From JAKQDH01 sp029558835 (GTDB lineage: Bacteria > Planctomycetota > Phycisphaerae > UBA1845): 64,000 bases of DNA. The position numbers were made by a program, and so were the translations under genes. The stretch is taken from NCBI GenBank assembly GCA_035356615.1, contig DAOQSN010000004.1, forward strand, positions 106,394-170,393, given 5' to 3'. This document shows positions 28,018-35,845 of this stretch, in pieces (the first letter of the stretch is position 1; each line of letters starts with the position of its first letter). Below the pieces are notes generated by a model. That model saw only the letters and a list, made by a program, of their open reading frames with translations. It was not told the DNA's origin and did no database searches.

Positions 28018-29814
28018 ATGGATGCCGTGAACATCCTGGGCATATCCTGCTACTACCACGACTCGGCGGCGGCGCTCGTGCGCGACGGGCAGCTTGTGGC
28101 TGCGGCCGAGGAGGAACGTTTCAACCGGGAGAAGCACTACAACGGCTTTCCCGAGCAGGCGATCGCGTACTGTCTGCGCGAGGGCGGAATCGGGGTCGAG
28201 GAACTGGATCACATCGCGTTCTACGAGAAGCCGTTGCTGAAGTTCGATCGCATTCTGGAGACGATCCTGGCGGAGTGGCCGCGGAGCTACCGCGCCTGGC
28301 TGATGGCGTTGCCGCGGTGGCTGACCGACCGCCTGCACACGGGGCGTGATTTTCAGCGCCGACTGGGCGTGGACAAGGAGATCCTCTACGGCCAGCACCA
28401 CCTGGCGCACGCGGCCAGTGCCTTCCTGGTATCACCGTTCGAGGAGGCGGCGATCCTGACGGCGGACGGCGTGGGGGAGTGGGCGACGACGGCGTGGGGG
28501 CTGGGTCGCGGGACGGAGATTGAGCTGCGCCAGGAGCTTGATTTTCCGCACTCGGTGGGGTTGCTGTTCAGCGCGATTACCGCGTACCTGGGATTTCGTG
28601 TCAATGACGCGGAGTGGAAGGTGATGGGGTTGGCACCCTACGGGGAGCCGCGTTTCGTGGATCATTTCCGCAGAATCGTGGACGTCAAGGAGGACGGCAG
28701 CATCCGGCTGGACCTGCGTTACTTCGCGCACACGTATTCCACGAGGCGGACGTTCAACCGGCGTTGGGAGCGCCTCTTCGGTCAGCCGCAACGACGGCGT
28801 GAGGCAGAGTTGACTGACTTCCATCGCGACGTGGCGCGTTCGGGCCAGCAGATGGTCGAGGAGATCATGGTCCGCATGGCGCGTCACGCCCAGCGAGAGA
28901 CAGGGTTGAAGAAGCTGTGCGTGGCGGGGGGGGTCGGCCTGAACTGCGTGGCCAACTGGCGGATGCTCCGGGAAGCGGGTTTCGACGATATCTTCATCCA
29001 GCCGGCGGCCGGCGATGCGGGCGCGGCGCTGGGCACCGCGTTCTACATCTACAACAGCGTGCTCAAGCGGGCGCGAACGTTCCGGATGGAGCATGCCCTG
29101 TGGGGCCCCAGCTTCACCAACGCGGAGATGGAGGCGGTACTGCGCGAGGCAGGAGCGGAGTACGAGCGCGCCGGCGACGAGGCGGAGCTGGTCGAGCGCA
29201 CCGCCCGGCTGATTGCCGAGGGAAAGGTCGTGGGGTGGTTCCAGGGGCGGATGGAGTTCGGGCCGCGGGCGTTGGGGGCGCGGTCGCTGCTGGCCGACCC
29301 ACGTCGGGCGGACATGAAGGACATCATCAACGCCAAGGTGAAGTTCCGGGAGGCGTTCCGGCCGTTCGCCCCGGCCGTGCTGAAAGAGTACGCCCACGAG
29401 TACTTCGAGATGCCGGCCGGGATGGACGCCCCGTATATGTTGCTGGTGCCGAAGGTGCGGGCCCAGAAGCGGGGGGTCATCCCGGCCGTCACGCATCGGG
29501 ACGGCACGGGACGCGTCCAGACGGTGACGGCGGAGCACAACCGGCGGTATCACGCCGTGATCCGGGCATTTGCTGGCTTGACCGGCGTGCCGGTGGTGAT
29601 TAACACCTCATTCAACGTGCGGGGGGAGCCGATCGTATGTACACCGGCGGATGCCTACCGCACGTTCGTGAGCACGGGCATCGATGCCCTGGTCATGGGC
29701 GACTTCATCGTGACCCGGAAGACGGAACCGGTGGATTACGACGCGGGCAGGCGGCGCAGCGTGGCACTGGAGGCGGGGAGACGCGCGGCGGCCGACGTCG
29801 GGGTGCACACGTGA
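28018..29814 (+). CDS. SxtI/NodU-type carbamoyltransferase
   Basis: 598 residues, the usual size of the CmcH/NodU/SxtI family. The N-terminal ATP-grasp-like/YrdC-Kae1-type half starts NILGISCYYHDSAAALV and has EERFNREKHYNGFPEQA and the metal-site histidines in GQHHLAHAASAF. The C-terminal half has GWFQGRMEFGPRALGARSLL and the conserved NTSFNVRGEPIVCTPADA. The family moves the carbamoyl group of carbamoyl phosphate onto a hydroxyl of a sugar or natural product. With surface-polysaccharide genes around, a sugar target is likely. Start ATG 28018 or GTG 28027. Its stop overlaps the next start by one base. Confidence 0.92.
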   Translation: MDAVNILGISCYYHDSAAALVRDGQLVAAAEEERFNREKHYNGFPEQAIAYCLREGGIGVEELDHIAFYEKPLLKFDRILETILAEWPRSYRAWLMALPRWLTDRLHTGRDFQRRLGVDKEILYGQHHLAHAASAFLVSPFEEAAILTADGVGEWATTAWGLGRGTEIELRQELDFPHSVGLLFSAITAYLGFRVNDAEWKVMGLAPYGEPRFVDHFRRIVDVKEDGSIRLDLRYFAHTYSTRRTFNRRWERLFGQPQRRREAELTDFHRDVARSGQQMVEEIMVRMARHAQRETGLKKLCVAGGVGLNCVANWRMLREAGFDDIFIQPAAGDAGAALGTAFYIYNSVLKRARTFRMEHALWGPSFTNAEMEAVLREAGAEYERAGDEAELVERTARLIAEGKVVGWFQGRMEFGPRALGARSLLADPRRADMKDIINAKVKFREAFRPFAPAVLKEYAHEYFEMPAGMDAPYMLLVPKVRAQKRGVIPAVTHRDGTGRVQTVTAEHNRRYHAVIRAFAGLTGVPVVINTSFNVRGEPIVCTPADAYRTFVSTGIDALVMGDFIVTRKTEPVDYDAGRRRSVALEAGRRAAADVGVHT

Positions 29815-29972
29815 TGGCCAAGCAGTCGCTGGTACGCGAGTTCTGGCTGTTCATCAAGCACGAGAAGAAGTGGTGGCTCGTGCCGCTGATTCTGGTGCTG
29901 CTGATCGTCGGGACGGTGGTGGTGTTCGCCGCGACGTCATCGTGGGCGCCGTTCCTGTATACGCTGTTCTGA
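29814..29972 (+). CDS. SxtK/DUF5989-like small membrane protein
   Basis: 52 residues. The ATG at 29814 overlaps the stop of the carbamoyltransferase (TGATG). A basic N-terminus (REFWLFIKHEKKWWLVP) is followed by one membrane helix (LILVLLIVGTVVVFAATSS) and a short end WAPFLYTLF. This is the DUF5989/SxtK pattern. The arrangement SxtJ - SxtI - SxtK in one short operon suggests a membrane complex that places the carbamoyltransferase at the inner membrane. That is inference; no activity is known for the small protein. Confidence 0.75.
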   Translation: MAKQSLVREFWLFIKHEKKWWLVPLILVLLIVGTVVVFAATSSWAPFLYTLF

Positions 29973-30005
29973 AAGGTCAGACGACGGGAAACTGGGAGTT
30001 AAGGG

Positions 30006-31328
30006 ATGAACGTTGGTGTTGTCGGATCGGGTTACGTCGGACTGGTGGCGGGTGCCTGCTTCGCGGATGCGGGTAACCGCGTCATCTGCGTGGATGCGGA
30101 CCCCAGCAAGATCGAGATGCTGCAGCGCGGGGAGATTCCGATCTATGAGCCGGGACTGAAGGAGATCGTCGAGCGGAACGCCGAGGCGGGCCGGCTCATC
30201 TTCACGACCGACCTGGTCGCGGGCGTCAAGCAGTCACGGGTGCTCTTCCTGGCGGTGGGCACGCCGGAGGCCGCCGACGGTTCGGCGGACCTGTCGGCGG
30301 TGCTCGAGGTTGCCCGCCAGATCGGCAAGGCGATGGACGGCTATCGCATCGTGGTGATGAAGAGCACTGTGCCGGTCGGGACGCACCGCAAGGTTTCCGA
30401 GGCCATCGCCGCCCAGACGGGGCACCCGTTCGACTACGTAAGCAACCCGGAGTTCCTGAAGGAAGGGGCGGCCATCGAGGACTTCACGCGCCCGGACCGC
30501 GTGGTCATCGGGACGACGAACCCGACGGCCGTGGCGGTGATGAAGGAACTCTATGCTCCGTTCATGCGGAAGAGCGAGCGCATCTTCGTGATGGACCCGG
30601 CGAGCGCGGAGATGACCAAGTACGCCGCCAACGCGCTGCTGGCCACGAAGATATCGTTCATGAACGAGATCGCGGGGCTGTGCGAGCGGTTCGGGGCGGA
30701 CGTGGACCTGGTGCGGCGGGGTGTGGGCTCCGACAGCCGGCTGGGGCACGCGTTCCTGTTCCCCGGCGTCGGGTACGGCGGGTCGTGCTTCCCGAAGGAC
30801 GTGAGCGCCCTGATGAAGATGGGGGAAGCCGTGGGTCGGCCGGTGCTGATTGTCAATGCCGTGCACCAGGTGAACCAGCGGCAGCGCAAGTTCTTCGCCC
30901 AGCGCGTGCTTGAGCACTTCGGCGAGAAGTGCCCGGAGACGACGCTGGCGGTGTGGGGCCTGGCGTTCAAGGCCCGCACGGACGACGTGCGCGAGTCGCC
31001 GGCGATCGCGTGCGTCCGCATGTTCCTGGAGAAGGGGATGAAGGTGCGGGCGTATGACCCGGAGGCGGCGGAGACGGGTCGGGCGGCCGTGGGCGGCGGC
31101 ATCACCATCTGCCGGGACGGCTACGAAGCGCTGGACGGCGCGGACGCCCTGGTGATCTTCACCGACTGGCCGGAGTTCCGTAACCCGGACTTCGATACGA
31201 TGGCGCAGAAGCTGCGGCAGCGGCTCGTGTTCGACGGGCGGAATATGTATGATCCGCTGCAGATGGCACAGCGCGGGTTCACGTACTACTGTATAGGCCG
31301 GCCCAGCGTGCTGCCGAAGGAACTGTGA
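30006..31328 (+). CDS. ugd: UDP-glucose/GDP-mannose dehydrogenase
   Basis: 440 residues. An NAD-binding Rossmann motif lies at the start (VGVVGSGYVGLVAGACFADAG). KSTVPVGTH and the active-site cysteine in GVGYGGSCFPKD identify the UDP-sugar dehydrogenase family, which makes UDP-glucuronate or a similar sugar acid by two oxidations. The closing domain (LAFKARTDDVRESPA) is also present. AAGGG precedes the ATG. It lies between the carbamoyltransferase operon and an epimerase of the UDP-glucuronate type, so the two are likely to act in sequence to supply a sugar acid for surface polysaccharide. Confidence 0.93.
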   Translation: MNVGVVGSGYVGLVAGACFADAGNRVICVDADPSKIEMLQRGEIPIYEPGLKEIVERNAEAGRLIFTTDLVAGVKQSRVLFLAVGTPEAADGSADLSAVLEVARQIGKAMDGYRIVVMKSTVPVGTHRKVSEAIAAQTGHPFDYVSNPEFLKEGAAIEDFTRPDRVVIGTTNPTAVAVMKELYAPFMRKSERIFVMDPASAEMTKYAANALLATKISFMNEIAGLCERFGADVDLVRRGVGSDSRLGHAFLFPGVGYGGSCFPKDVSALMKMGEAVGRPVLIVNAVHQVNQRQRKFFAQRVLEHFGEKCPETTLAVWGLAFKARTDDVRESPAIACVRMFLEKGMKVRAYDPEAAETGRAAVGGGITICRDGYEALDGADALVIFTDWPEFRNPDFDTMAQKLRQRLVFDGRNMYDPLQMAQRGFTYYCIGRPSVLPKEL

Positions 31329-31357
31329 GCAGGCGGGGGCGGGATTGTGGGTTGCCG

Positions 31358-31454
31358 GGTGGCATGCCCAAGCCGAAGGCGCCGGCATGCCGTCACGCTA
31401 AGCCGCCGCTCTCCTGAATGAACGCATGGCGGCGCTGCGCTTGGCGATGCCACC
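31358..31454 (+). repeat. 97-bp palindromic repeat, full copy
   Basis: Ends are a 16-bp near-perfect inverted repeat: GGTGGCATGCCCAAGC on the left and GCTTGGCGATGCCACC on the right. An inner pair (GCCGGCATG and GCATGGCGGC) extends the hairpin. Same length and orientation as the copy at 48595; inverted relative to 63435. It sits between the dehydrogenase and the epimerase genes. Confidence 0.75.
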
Positions 31455-31536
31455 CAGTGCAAGCGTGCGGCCGGACTTTGTCGCGCGAGGATGCAGGACG
31501 TGACTTGGGCCTCCTTTTCGCTTGGAGTTTGCAGTC

Positions 31537-32493
31537 TTGTCCAGGATCGTGGTGACCGGCGGAGCGGGCTTCATCGGCTCGCATCTGTGCGAGGCGCTGC
31601 GGCGTCGTGGGGAGCGCGTGGTGGCGCTCGACCTGCTGGACGATTTCTACGATCCGGCGGTGAAACGACGTAACGTCGCAGCATTGGCCCGCGACTGTGA
31701 GTTTGAACTCGTCGAGGGGGACATCCGCGACGAGCGCCTGGTGGACCGGGTGCTCGGCGCGGGCACCGACGCCGTGGTGCACCTGGCCGCACGGGCCGGG
31801 GTGCGTCCTTCCATTGAGCAGCCCCTGTTGTATCAGGATGTCAACGTGCGCGGCACGCTGGTACTGCTGGAGGCGGCCCGGCGACACAACATTCGCAAGT
31901 TCGTCTTCGCAAGCAGTTCGAGCGTCTACGGCAACAACCGCAAGGTCCCCTTTGCCGAGACGGACAGTGTGGACGACCCGATTTCGCCCTACGCGGCGAC
32001 AAAGAAGGCCGGCGAGCTGATCTGCCACACGTACTGGCATCTGTACGAAATCGGCATCAGTTGTCTGCGCTTTTTCACTGTGTACGGTCCACGGCAACGG
32101 CCGGACCTGGCAATTCATAAGTTCGCGCGGCTGATCGAGGCGGGCAAGCCGATCCCGGTGTTCGGCGACGGCGGCATGATGCGCGACTTCACGTACATCG
32201 ATGACATCATCGACGGGGTGCTGCGCGCGCTGGACCGTTGCGGTGGGTATCATATCTACAACCTCGGGAACTCCAGTCCGGTGCGGCTGAGTGGCCTGAT
32301 CGCGGCACTGGAAGAGGCGCTCGGGAAGAAGGCGGTGGTCCAGCGTTTGCCGCTGCAGCCGGGCGATGTGGAGCGTACCTATGCCGACCTGACGATCAGC
32401 CGGGCGGAGCTGGGGTTCGAGCCGAAGACAGACCTGCGCCGCGGCTTGGCCCGGTTCGTCGAGTGGCTGCGCAGTGAGCCACGGCCGACCTGA
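31537..32493 (+). CDS. NAD-dependent epimerase, UDP-glucuronate 4-epimerase-like
   Basis: 318-residue extended SDR enzyme. The TTG at 31537 is the start: GGAG lies nine bases upstream and the protein then begins SRIVVTGGAGFIGSHL, the family N-terminus. The NAD loop is GGAGFIG, the serine is in SSSSVYG, and the YxxxK catalytic pair is in SPYAATKKAGE. FFTVYGPRQRPDLAI and FGDGGMMRDFTYIDDI match the UDP-glucuronate/UDP-galactose 4-epimerases. The preceding UDP-sugar dehydrogenase gene would supply its substrate. Confidence 0.88.
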   Translation: MSRIVVTGGAGFIGSHLCEALRRRGERVVALDLLDDFYDPAVKRRNVAALARDCEFELVEGDIRDERLVDRVLGAGTDAVVHLAARAGVRPSIEQPLLYQDVNVRGTLVLLEAARRHNIRKFVFASSSSVYGNNRKVPFAETDSVDDPISPYAATKKAGELICHTYWHLYEIGISCLRFFTVYGPRQRPDLAIHKFARLIEAGKPIPVFGDGGMMRDFTYIDDIIDGVLRALDRCGGYHIYNLGNSSPVRLSGLIAALEEALGKKAVVQRLPLQPGDVERTYADLTISRAELGFEPKTDLRRGLARFVEWLRSEPRPT

Positions 32494-32617
32494 TGGCCTC
32501 CTGATCGGTCCCATTCACCTTCGAACGGAGCCTGGAGAGCGGGCCTCGTGTGCGGATCGCGGTGCCACGGCGGGGCGTCGCGCGCGGCCCCGTCCGTGGC
32601 TTGGGCGGCCGGCGCGG

Positions 32618-32735
32618 GATGGTGGGGCACGGGCGTCTCGCCCGTGTGTCCACCCCGCGTCCAGAAGTTACCGGGCGGCCAAGAACAGTGGGGCACAAAC
32701 GTCCTGCTTGTGCGTCCAGCGGCGAGACACCGGCA
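32618..32735. repeat. Cluster of GGGCG/CGCCC short palindromes
   Basis: In the 400-bp gap after the epimerase gene lie three related palindromic units: CACGGGCGTCTCGCCCGTG (32628-32646), GCACAAACGTCCTGCTTGTGC (about 32693-32713), and GCGAGACACCGGCACC near 32722. They look like tandem members of a small intergenic repeat family. The rest of 32494-32850 shows no gene. Confidence 0.5.
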
Positions 32736-32851
32736 CCATATGGCCCCGGCCGACGCAGCGGGCGCAACCCGCGACGACACTCTCCGAGGCGCGATCACGC
32801 CGGCCGAATCCCCGCAACGCGTAGGCCCCGGCGTGGAGTGCCGAGCGGCCC

Positions 32852-32880
32852 TTGCTCGGCCGGCGTTGGGGGTCTAGGAT
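32852..32880 (+). promoter_or_regulatory. Promoter of tRNA-Gly
   Basis: TTGCTC (32852-32857), a 17-bp spacer and TAGGAT (32875-32880), placing the start a few bases before the tRNA at 32892. Confidence 0.5.
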
Positions 32881-32891
32881 GGAGGCGGTTC

Positions 32892-32964
32892 GCGGGCGTA
32901 GCTCAATTGGTAGAGCATCGGCCTTCCAAGCCGATTGTTGCCGGTTCGATCCCGGTCGCCCGCT
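32892..32964 (+). tRNA. tRNA-Gly(TCC)
   Basis: Full cloverleaf, 73 nt. The acceptor stem GCGGGCG/CGCCCGC is perfectly paired. D arm GCTC/GAGC, anticodon stem TCGGC/GCCGA with loop CTTCCAA (anticodon TCC), T arm GCCGG/CCGGT with loop TTCGATC. CCA is not encoded. A promoter lies just upstream. Confidence 0.95.
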
Positions 32965-32987
32965 GTGCGGTTTCCTTCGGGGAAGAC

Positions 32988-33022
32988 GCGGTTTCATCGG
33001 GGAAAACCGCTGGTTTCATTTC
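32988..33022 (+). terminator. Possible terminator after tRNA-Gly
   Basis: Hairpin GCGGTTT (32988-32994) with AAACCGC (33004-33010), followed by a short T-rich stretch (TGGTTTCATTT). The U-tract is weak, so this is tentative. Confidence 0.4.
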
Positions 33023-33134
33023 GCTCAGTGCCACCGCAGGACACGTCCCGTGAGGTGCCGACACGCACGGTTGCGCCCCCCAACTGCTGACCAAAGCGCT
33101 GACGGGCGGTGCGGGTTGGCGGGGAGACGTGCTA

Positions 33135-33230
33135 CGGGAGTGGATGGGAATCGAACCCACCAGGAGCCGCGTAAACGACCCCTCAACGGCTTTGAAGGCC
33201 GCGGGACCCACCAGGCGTCCGGACACTCCC
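33135..33230 (-). tRNA. selC: Selenocysteine tRNA, anticodon TCA
   Basis: About 96 nt on the minus strand, with the special shape of bacterial tRNA-Sec. The acceptor arm is extended (GGGAGTG/CACTCCC plus one T-C mismatch). The D arm is long. The anticodon loop CTTCAAA gives anticodon TCA, on stem GCGGC/GCCGT. A long variable arm (AGGGGTCG, TTTA, CGCGGCTCCT) precedes the T arm GTGGG-TTCGATT-CCCAT. The segment around CCGTTGAGGGG resembles the same part of E. coli selC. This implies the organism makes selenoproteins. SelA, SelB and SelD are not in the window. Confidence 0.85.
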
Positions 33231-33342
33231 CACTCGATCAACGGGGCCGCGGCGTCCCAACGCCGCCGACCGCGTGCCGCCGCTCGCTCGGGGCGAGCGG
33301 AGAGGCGCGGATGCAGGCGTGCGCGTCGCTACGGGCCGGGTG

Positions 33343-33657
33343 TCACTTCGTGATGCGGTACCTGCCCGCGTCGATCTCAATCTTGATGCCCGCCTCCTCG
33401 AAGTGGTTAAGGTATCTGAACAACGTCCGCCGCGAGGCGCCGCAGGCCTTCATCAACTGCTCGATCGTCGCGCCCTTCTGGAGCAGGGCGATCACCTGAG
33501 TATGTCGCCCGCTCACGGTGCCGCTGCCCTGCATGCGCTTGATGAGCTGCTGGGCCGTCCGCTTCTGGGCGGCGTTGCGGTCGAAACCTCCCCGGGCCAA
33601 GGTAGACTCCAGGGCGGTCAGAATGGTCTGGGACTCAAGGAAGCTTGTCCTCCGCAC
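33343..33657 (-). CDS. Small winged-helix/HTH DNA-binding protein
   Basis: 104 residues. The GTG at 33657 is fixed by AGGAGG nine bases upstream. The C-terminal half has a helix-turn-helix (HTQVIALLQKGATIEQLMKA, CGASRRTLFRYLNHFEEAG) ending in a wing-like IKIEIDAGRYRITK, as in DeoR/HTH_11-type domains. The N-terminal half is Gln/Arg/Lys-rich with no known domain. A TACAAT on the minus strand at 33720-33715 may be its -10. It lies between the selenocysteine tRNA and the element-bearing tRNA-Arg. The integrase frame, read through the att site, overlaps its first codons, so element excision changes the sequence upstream. Target unknown. Confidence 0.65.
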   Translation of the reverse strand: MRRTSFLESQTILTALESTLARGGFDRNAAQKRTAQQLIKRMQGSGTVSGRHTQVIALLQKGATIEQLMKACGASRRTLFRYLNHFEEAGIKIEIDAGRYRITK

Positions 33658-35578
33658 GCTCGTAGTCCTCCTGCACAGTTAGTGTCGAGTGAGTGACGCT
33701 ACGCTTTGGGGGGCATTGTAGCGGACGGCGAGCGTCTGGCCAGAGGCGTGTCAGAAGGCGGCGGCTACCGCCCGAGGCCGGCCGCCCGCGCGACTTGGGG
33801 GCGTCGAACCACGAATCGTACCGCGGCCGAACCGGAGCAGATCGCCCTAGTGTGGCCGCGCCACGGAGACGCCCAGGGGGGACGGCACAGTGCGGCTGCT
33901 GCGGAGTTGACCGGAGGGCGGCGGACAGGTACAGCATGCTGGTGGGTACCTTTCTCCCAGGGGGGTGGAGGCCGGCGATTCGGGGCCGCGCGTCATGCGG
34001 CCGGTGGACGTTGCGATCGGCCAGACGGCCCGGGTGGGTACCAGACGGGCGCTCGTAGCTCAGTAGGATAGAGCACCGGTTTCCTAAACCGGGGGTCGCA
34101 GGTTCGAATCCTGCCGGGCGCGGTGATGTAAGCTCAGTGTTTTCAGCGGTTTCTCTCGGGTTTTTTGATGTTTCTCGTCCTGTTGCATTCGTTGCGCAGA
34201 GTCCACCAACGTCCGCAGACTTCCGCCGAAAACCGCCCCGTGGTGACAAGGCAGGTGACAAGGCGCCGGCGCGGCTGGGGCGCTGGTCGGTTCCCGTTAG
34301 GACGATCGCTTCCGCCGGCGGGACCGTCAGGTCCGGCAGCGCAGCCTCTAGTGCAGCCGCGCGATCCGCTACTACCGTGTGGCTGTACAAATCCATCGTC
34401 AGGCCAATCGTCCCATGCCGCATCAAGTCCATCGCTATCTTGGGGGGGGTGCCGGCGAGCGCCAGGCCTGTACCGAAGCTGTGTCGCAGGGCATGGAAGT
34501 CGATTCGACCGGCAGAGCCGTCGTGACGCAGGAACTCCGATTGCTCACGCTCCGCCCGGTCGGCCGGGTCACTCGCGTGGTTCAGCCAGGCCGAGCGTGC
34601 TGCGGTCAGGTCGGCCCGCAGCATAGCGGCGGTCCGATGCTTCGAGGGGAGGTTGAGCGCCCGGGCGCCGGGTGCCTTGAGCCCCAGGAATCGGCGTAGC
34701 GTCTCGGCCAGCCCGCGGGGGATAGGCTGACACGCGCCACGTCGATTCTTCGTCTTTGCGGCAGGCAGGCTGACTGTGGGCGGGTCCGCTCGCAGGTCAA
34801 AGCTGCTCACCGTCAGAGCCGCCAGCTCAGACGCTCGAAGCCCCGTCGTCAGCGCCAGGTGATAGGCAAGCGCTCGCTCGGGTCCGCTCATTCCGAAGCG
34901 GGCGGGCTCGCGTTCGGTCACGTTCAGGAGCCAGCGCTGTTCATCCGCGGACAGAGCACGTCGGACCGTTGCGTCCGTAACCTGAACACCGCCCAGGTGG
35001 GCAATCGGGTTCTCGACGATCCGACGCTCGCGTACCGCCCAGCGCAGGAACCCGCCGAGCGCCACCAGGTAAAAGTTGCTGGTCCGTTGGGACAGGCGCT
35101 CACGCAGGTCGGCCAAGTACGATGCGACCTTCTCGCCAGTGACGTTGCTGAAGCTGCCGGCGCCGATGCCGTCGATGATCGTGCGAGCGCGCCCATTCAC
35201 AAGGTTCGCCTGCTTGGCCGTAGTTCCCTTGGCCAACAGGGCAGCGTGCCAGTCAGCCAGGTGGTCCGTCAGCGGCTTGGCTGCGCTCAGTCTGCTGGCG
35301 GGGATGATGCCCCAGCCGGCCAGCTTGCCCAGGACGGCGGGGGGCATGCTCTCGACGATCCGGGTCAGGTCGGGCGGGATCGTCTCGCCGGCCGCCCGCA
35401 GGCTGTTGAGTCGGTCGATTGCATGGGCCAGGGCGTCGGACGCCTTGCGGTCGGTAAGCAGGGGCAGTCGGCGCAGCGCACCCGAGTAGTCCACGAAGAC
35501 CCCGTACCACTTGCCCGATTGACGTGGGACACGGCGTCCGGCCCGCGTCGTACTGGTCGATACGCGCTTGACTTTCAT
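33635..35578 (-). CDS. Tyrosine site-specific integrase, read through attL
   Basis: The catalytic part is in residues 1-420. A core-binding domain (100-190) is followed by the catalytic residues Arg248 (TTGLRASELAAL), Lys277 region, His362 and Arg365 (FHALRHSFGTG), His388 (LMRHGTIGLT) and the nucleophile Tyr398 (MDLYSHTVVADRAAALE). It should insert and excise the surrounding element at tRNA-Arg. Oddly, the frame does not stop before the tRNA. From about residue 487 it is the antisense translation of the tRNA 3' end and then of host flank, giving 647 residues with a meaningless tail. In the excised circle the frame would instead join the segment at 43559-43095. Start ATG 35578. Confidence 0.9.
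   Translation of the reverse strand: MKVKRVSTSTTRAGRRVPRQSGKWYGVFVDYSGALRRLPLLTDRKASDALAHAIDRLNSLRAAGETIPPDLTRIVESMPPAVLGKLAGWGIIPASRLSAAKPLTDHLADWHAALLAKGTTAKQANLVNGRARTIIDGIGAGSFSNVTGEKVASYLADLRERLSQRTSNFYLVALGGFLRWAVRERRIVENPIAHLGGVQVTDATVRRALSADEQRWLLNVTEREPARFGMSGPERALAYHLALTTGLRASELAALTVSSFDLRADPPTVSLPAAKTKNRRGACQPIPRGLAETLRRFLGLKAPGARALNLPSKHRTAAMLRADLTAARSAWLNHASDPADRAEREQSEFLRHDGSAGRIDFHALRHSFGTGLALAGTPPKIAMDLMRHGTIGLTMDLYSHTVVADRAAALEAALPDLTVPPAEAIVLTGTDQRPSRAGALSPALSPRGGFRRKSADVGGLCATNATGRETSKNPRETAENTELTSPRPAGFEPATPGLGNRCSILLSYERPSGTHPGRLADRNVHRPHDARPRIAGLHPPGRKVPTSMLYLSAALRSTPQQPHCAVPPGRLRGAATLGRSAPVRPRYDSWFDAPKSRGRPASGGSRRLLTRLWPDARRPLQCPPKRSVTHSTLTVQEDYERAEDKLP
33658..34048. 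other. Gap between HTH gene and tRNA-Arg
   Basis: About 390 bp. It holds the ribosome site and probable -10 (33720-33715, minus) of the HTH gene and the open read-through tail of the integrase frame. No gene of its own was recognised. Confidence 0.4.
34049..34122 (+). tRNA. tRNA-Arg(CCT), insertion target
   Basis: 74 nt with full cloverleaf: acceptor GCGCTCG/CGGGCGC with one G-U pair, D arm GCTC/GAGC, anticodon stem CCGGT/ACCGG with loop TTCCTAA (anticodon CCT, reads AGG), T arm GCAGG/CCTGC. CCA is not encoded. Its 3' 50 nt belong to the 53-bp repeat also found at 43560-43612. The element therefore entered the 3' half of this gene and restored it with its own copy. Confidence 0.93.
34073..34125 (+). 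other. attL, 53-bp direct repeat
   Basis: Identical over 53 bp to 43560-43612. It covers the tRNA-Arg anticodon arm, T arm and acceptor 3' strand plus three flanking bases. The flanks differ immediately outside (A at 34072 against G at 43559; A at 34126 against G at 43613). Confidence 0.93.
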
Positions 35579-35633
35579 GGGTTGCCCTCACAGTCGTTCC
35601 CGCGTGTGTCCGATGCAATCAGGTTCTCTTCGG

Positions 35634-35792
35634 TTACACTTGCTCTCGCGTGACGACGCGCCGGCCGCAGGCCAGGCAGCGTCGCACGCGCATGATGTAG
35701 TCGTCCTTCTTGCGGGTGTAGGCCACCCGCAACCGTGCGCCCCCGCAAACGGGGCAGCGAAGGCCGAGAGTCTGTTGGGCCGGTTCAGGCAT
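35634..35792 (-). CDS. NrdR-like zinc-ribbon protein, 52 residues
   Basis: A short gene just upstream of the integrase. It reads MPEPAQQTLGLRCPVCGG then, after a basic linker, CLACGRRVVTREQV. The two CxxC pairs (CPVC and CLAC) separated by about 24 residues make a zinc ribbon like the N-terminal domain of NrdR and the phage Ogr/Delta activators. GGGGG lies nine bases before the ATG. It is likely to bind DNA and control element genes. The family call rests on the cysteine spacing only. Confidence 0.7.
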   Translation of the reverse strand: MPEPAQQTLGLRCPVCGGARLRVAYTRKKDDYIMRVRRCLACGRRVVTREQV

Positions 35793-35845
35793 CTTGCAGC
35801 CCCCGTGCTCGGTAACAGAGTACCGGGCACGGGGGCGGAATCCAA

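Noticed and set aside
31522..31536. TTG at 31522 as epimerase start
   Set aside because: The GGAG ribosome site lies inside this extension (31524-31527), nine bases before the TTG at 31537.
34087..34122. Peptide GFEPATPGLGNR as a protein motif in two ORFs
   Set aside because: It is antisense translation of the tRNA-Arg 3' end; the shared peptide is due to the att repeat.
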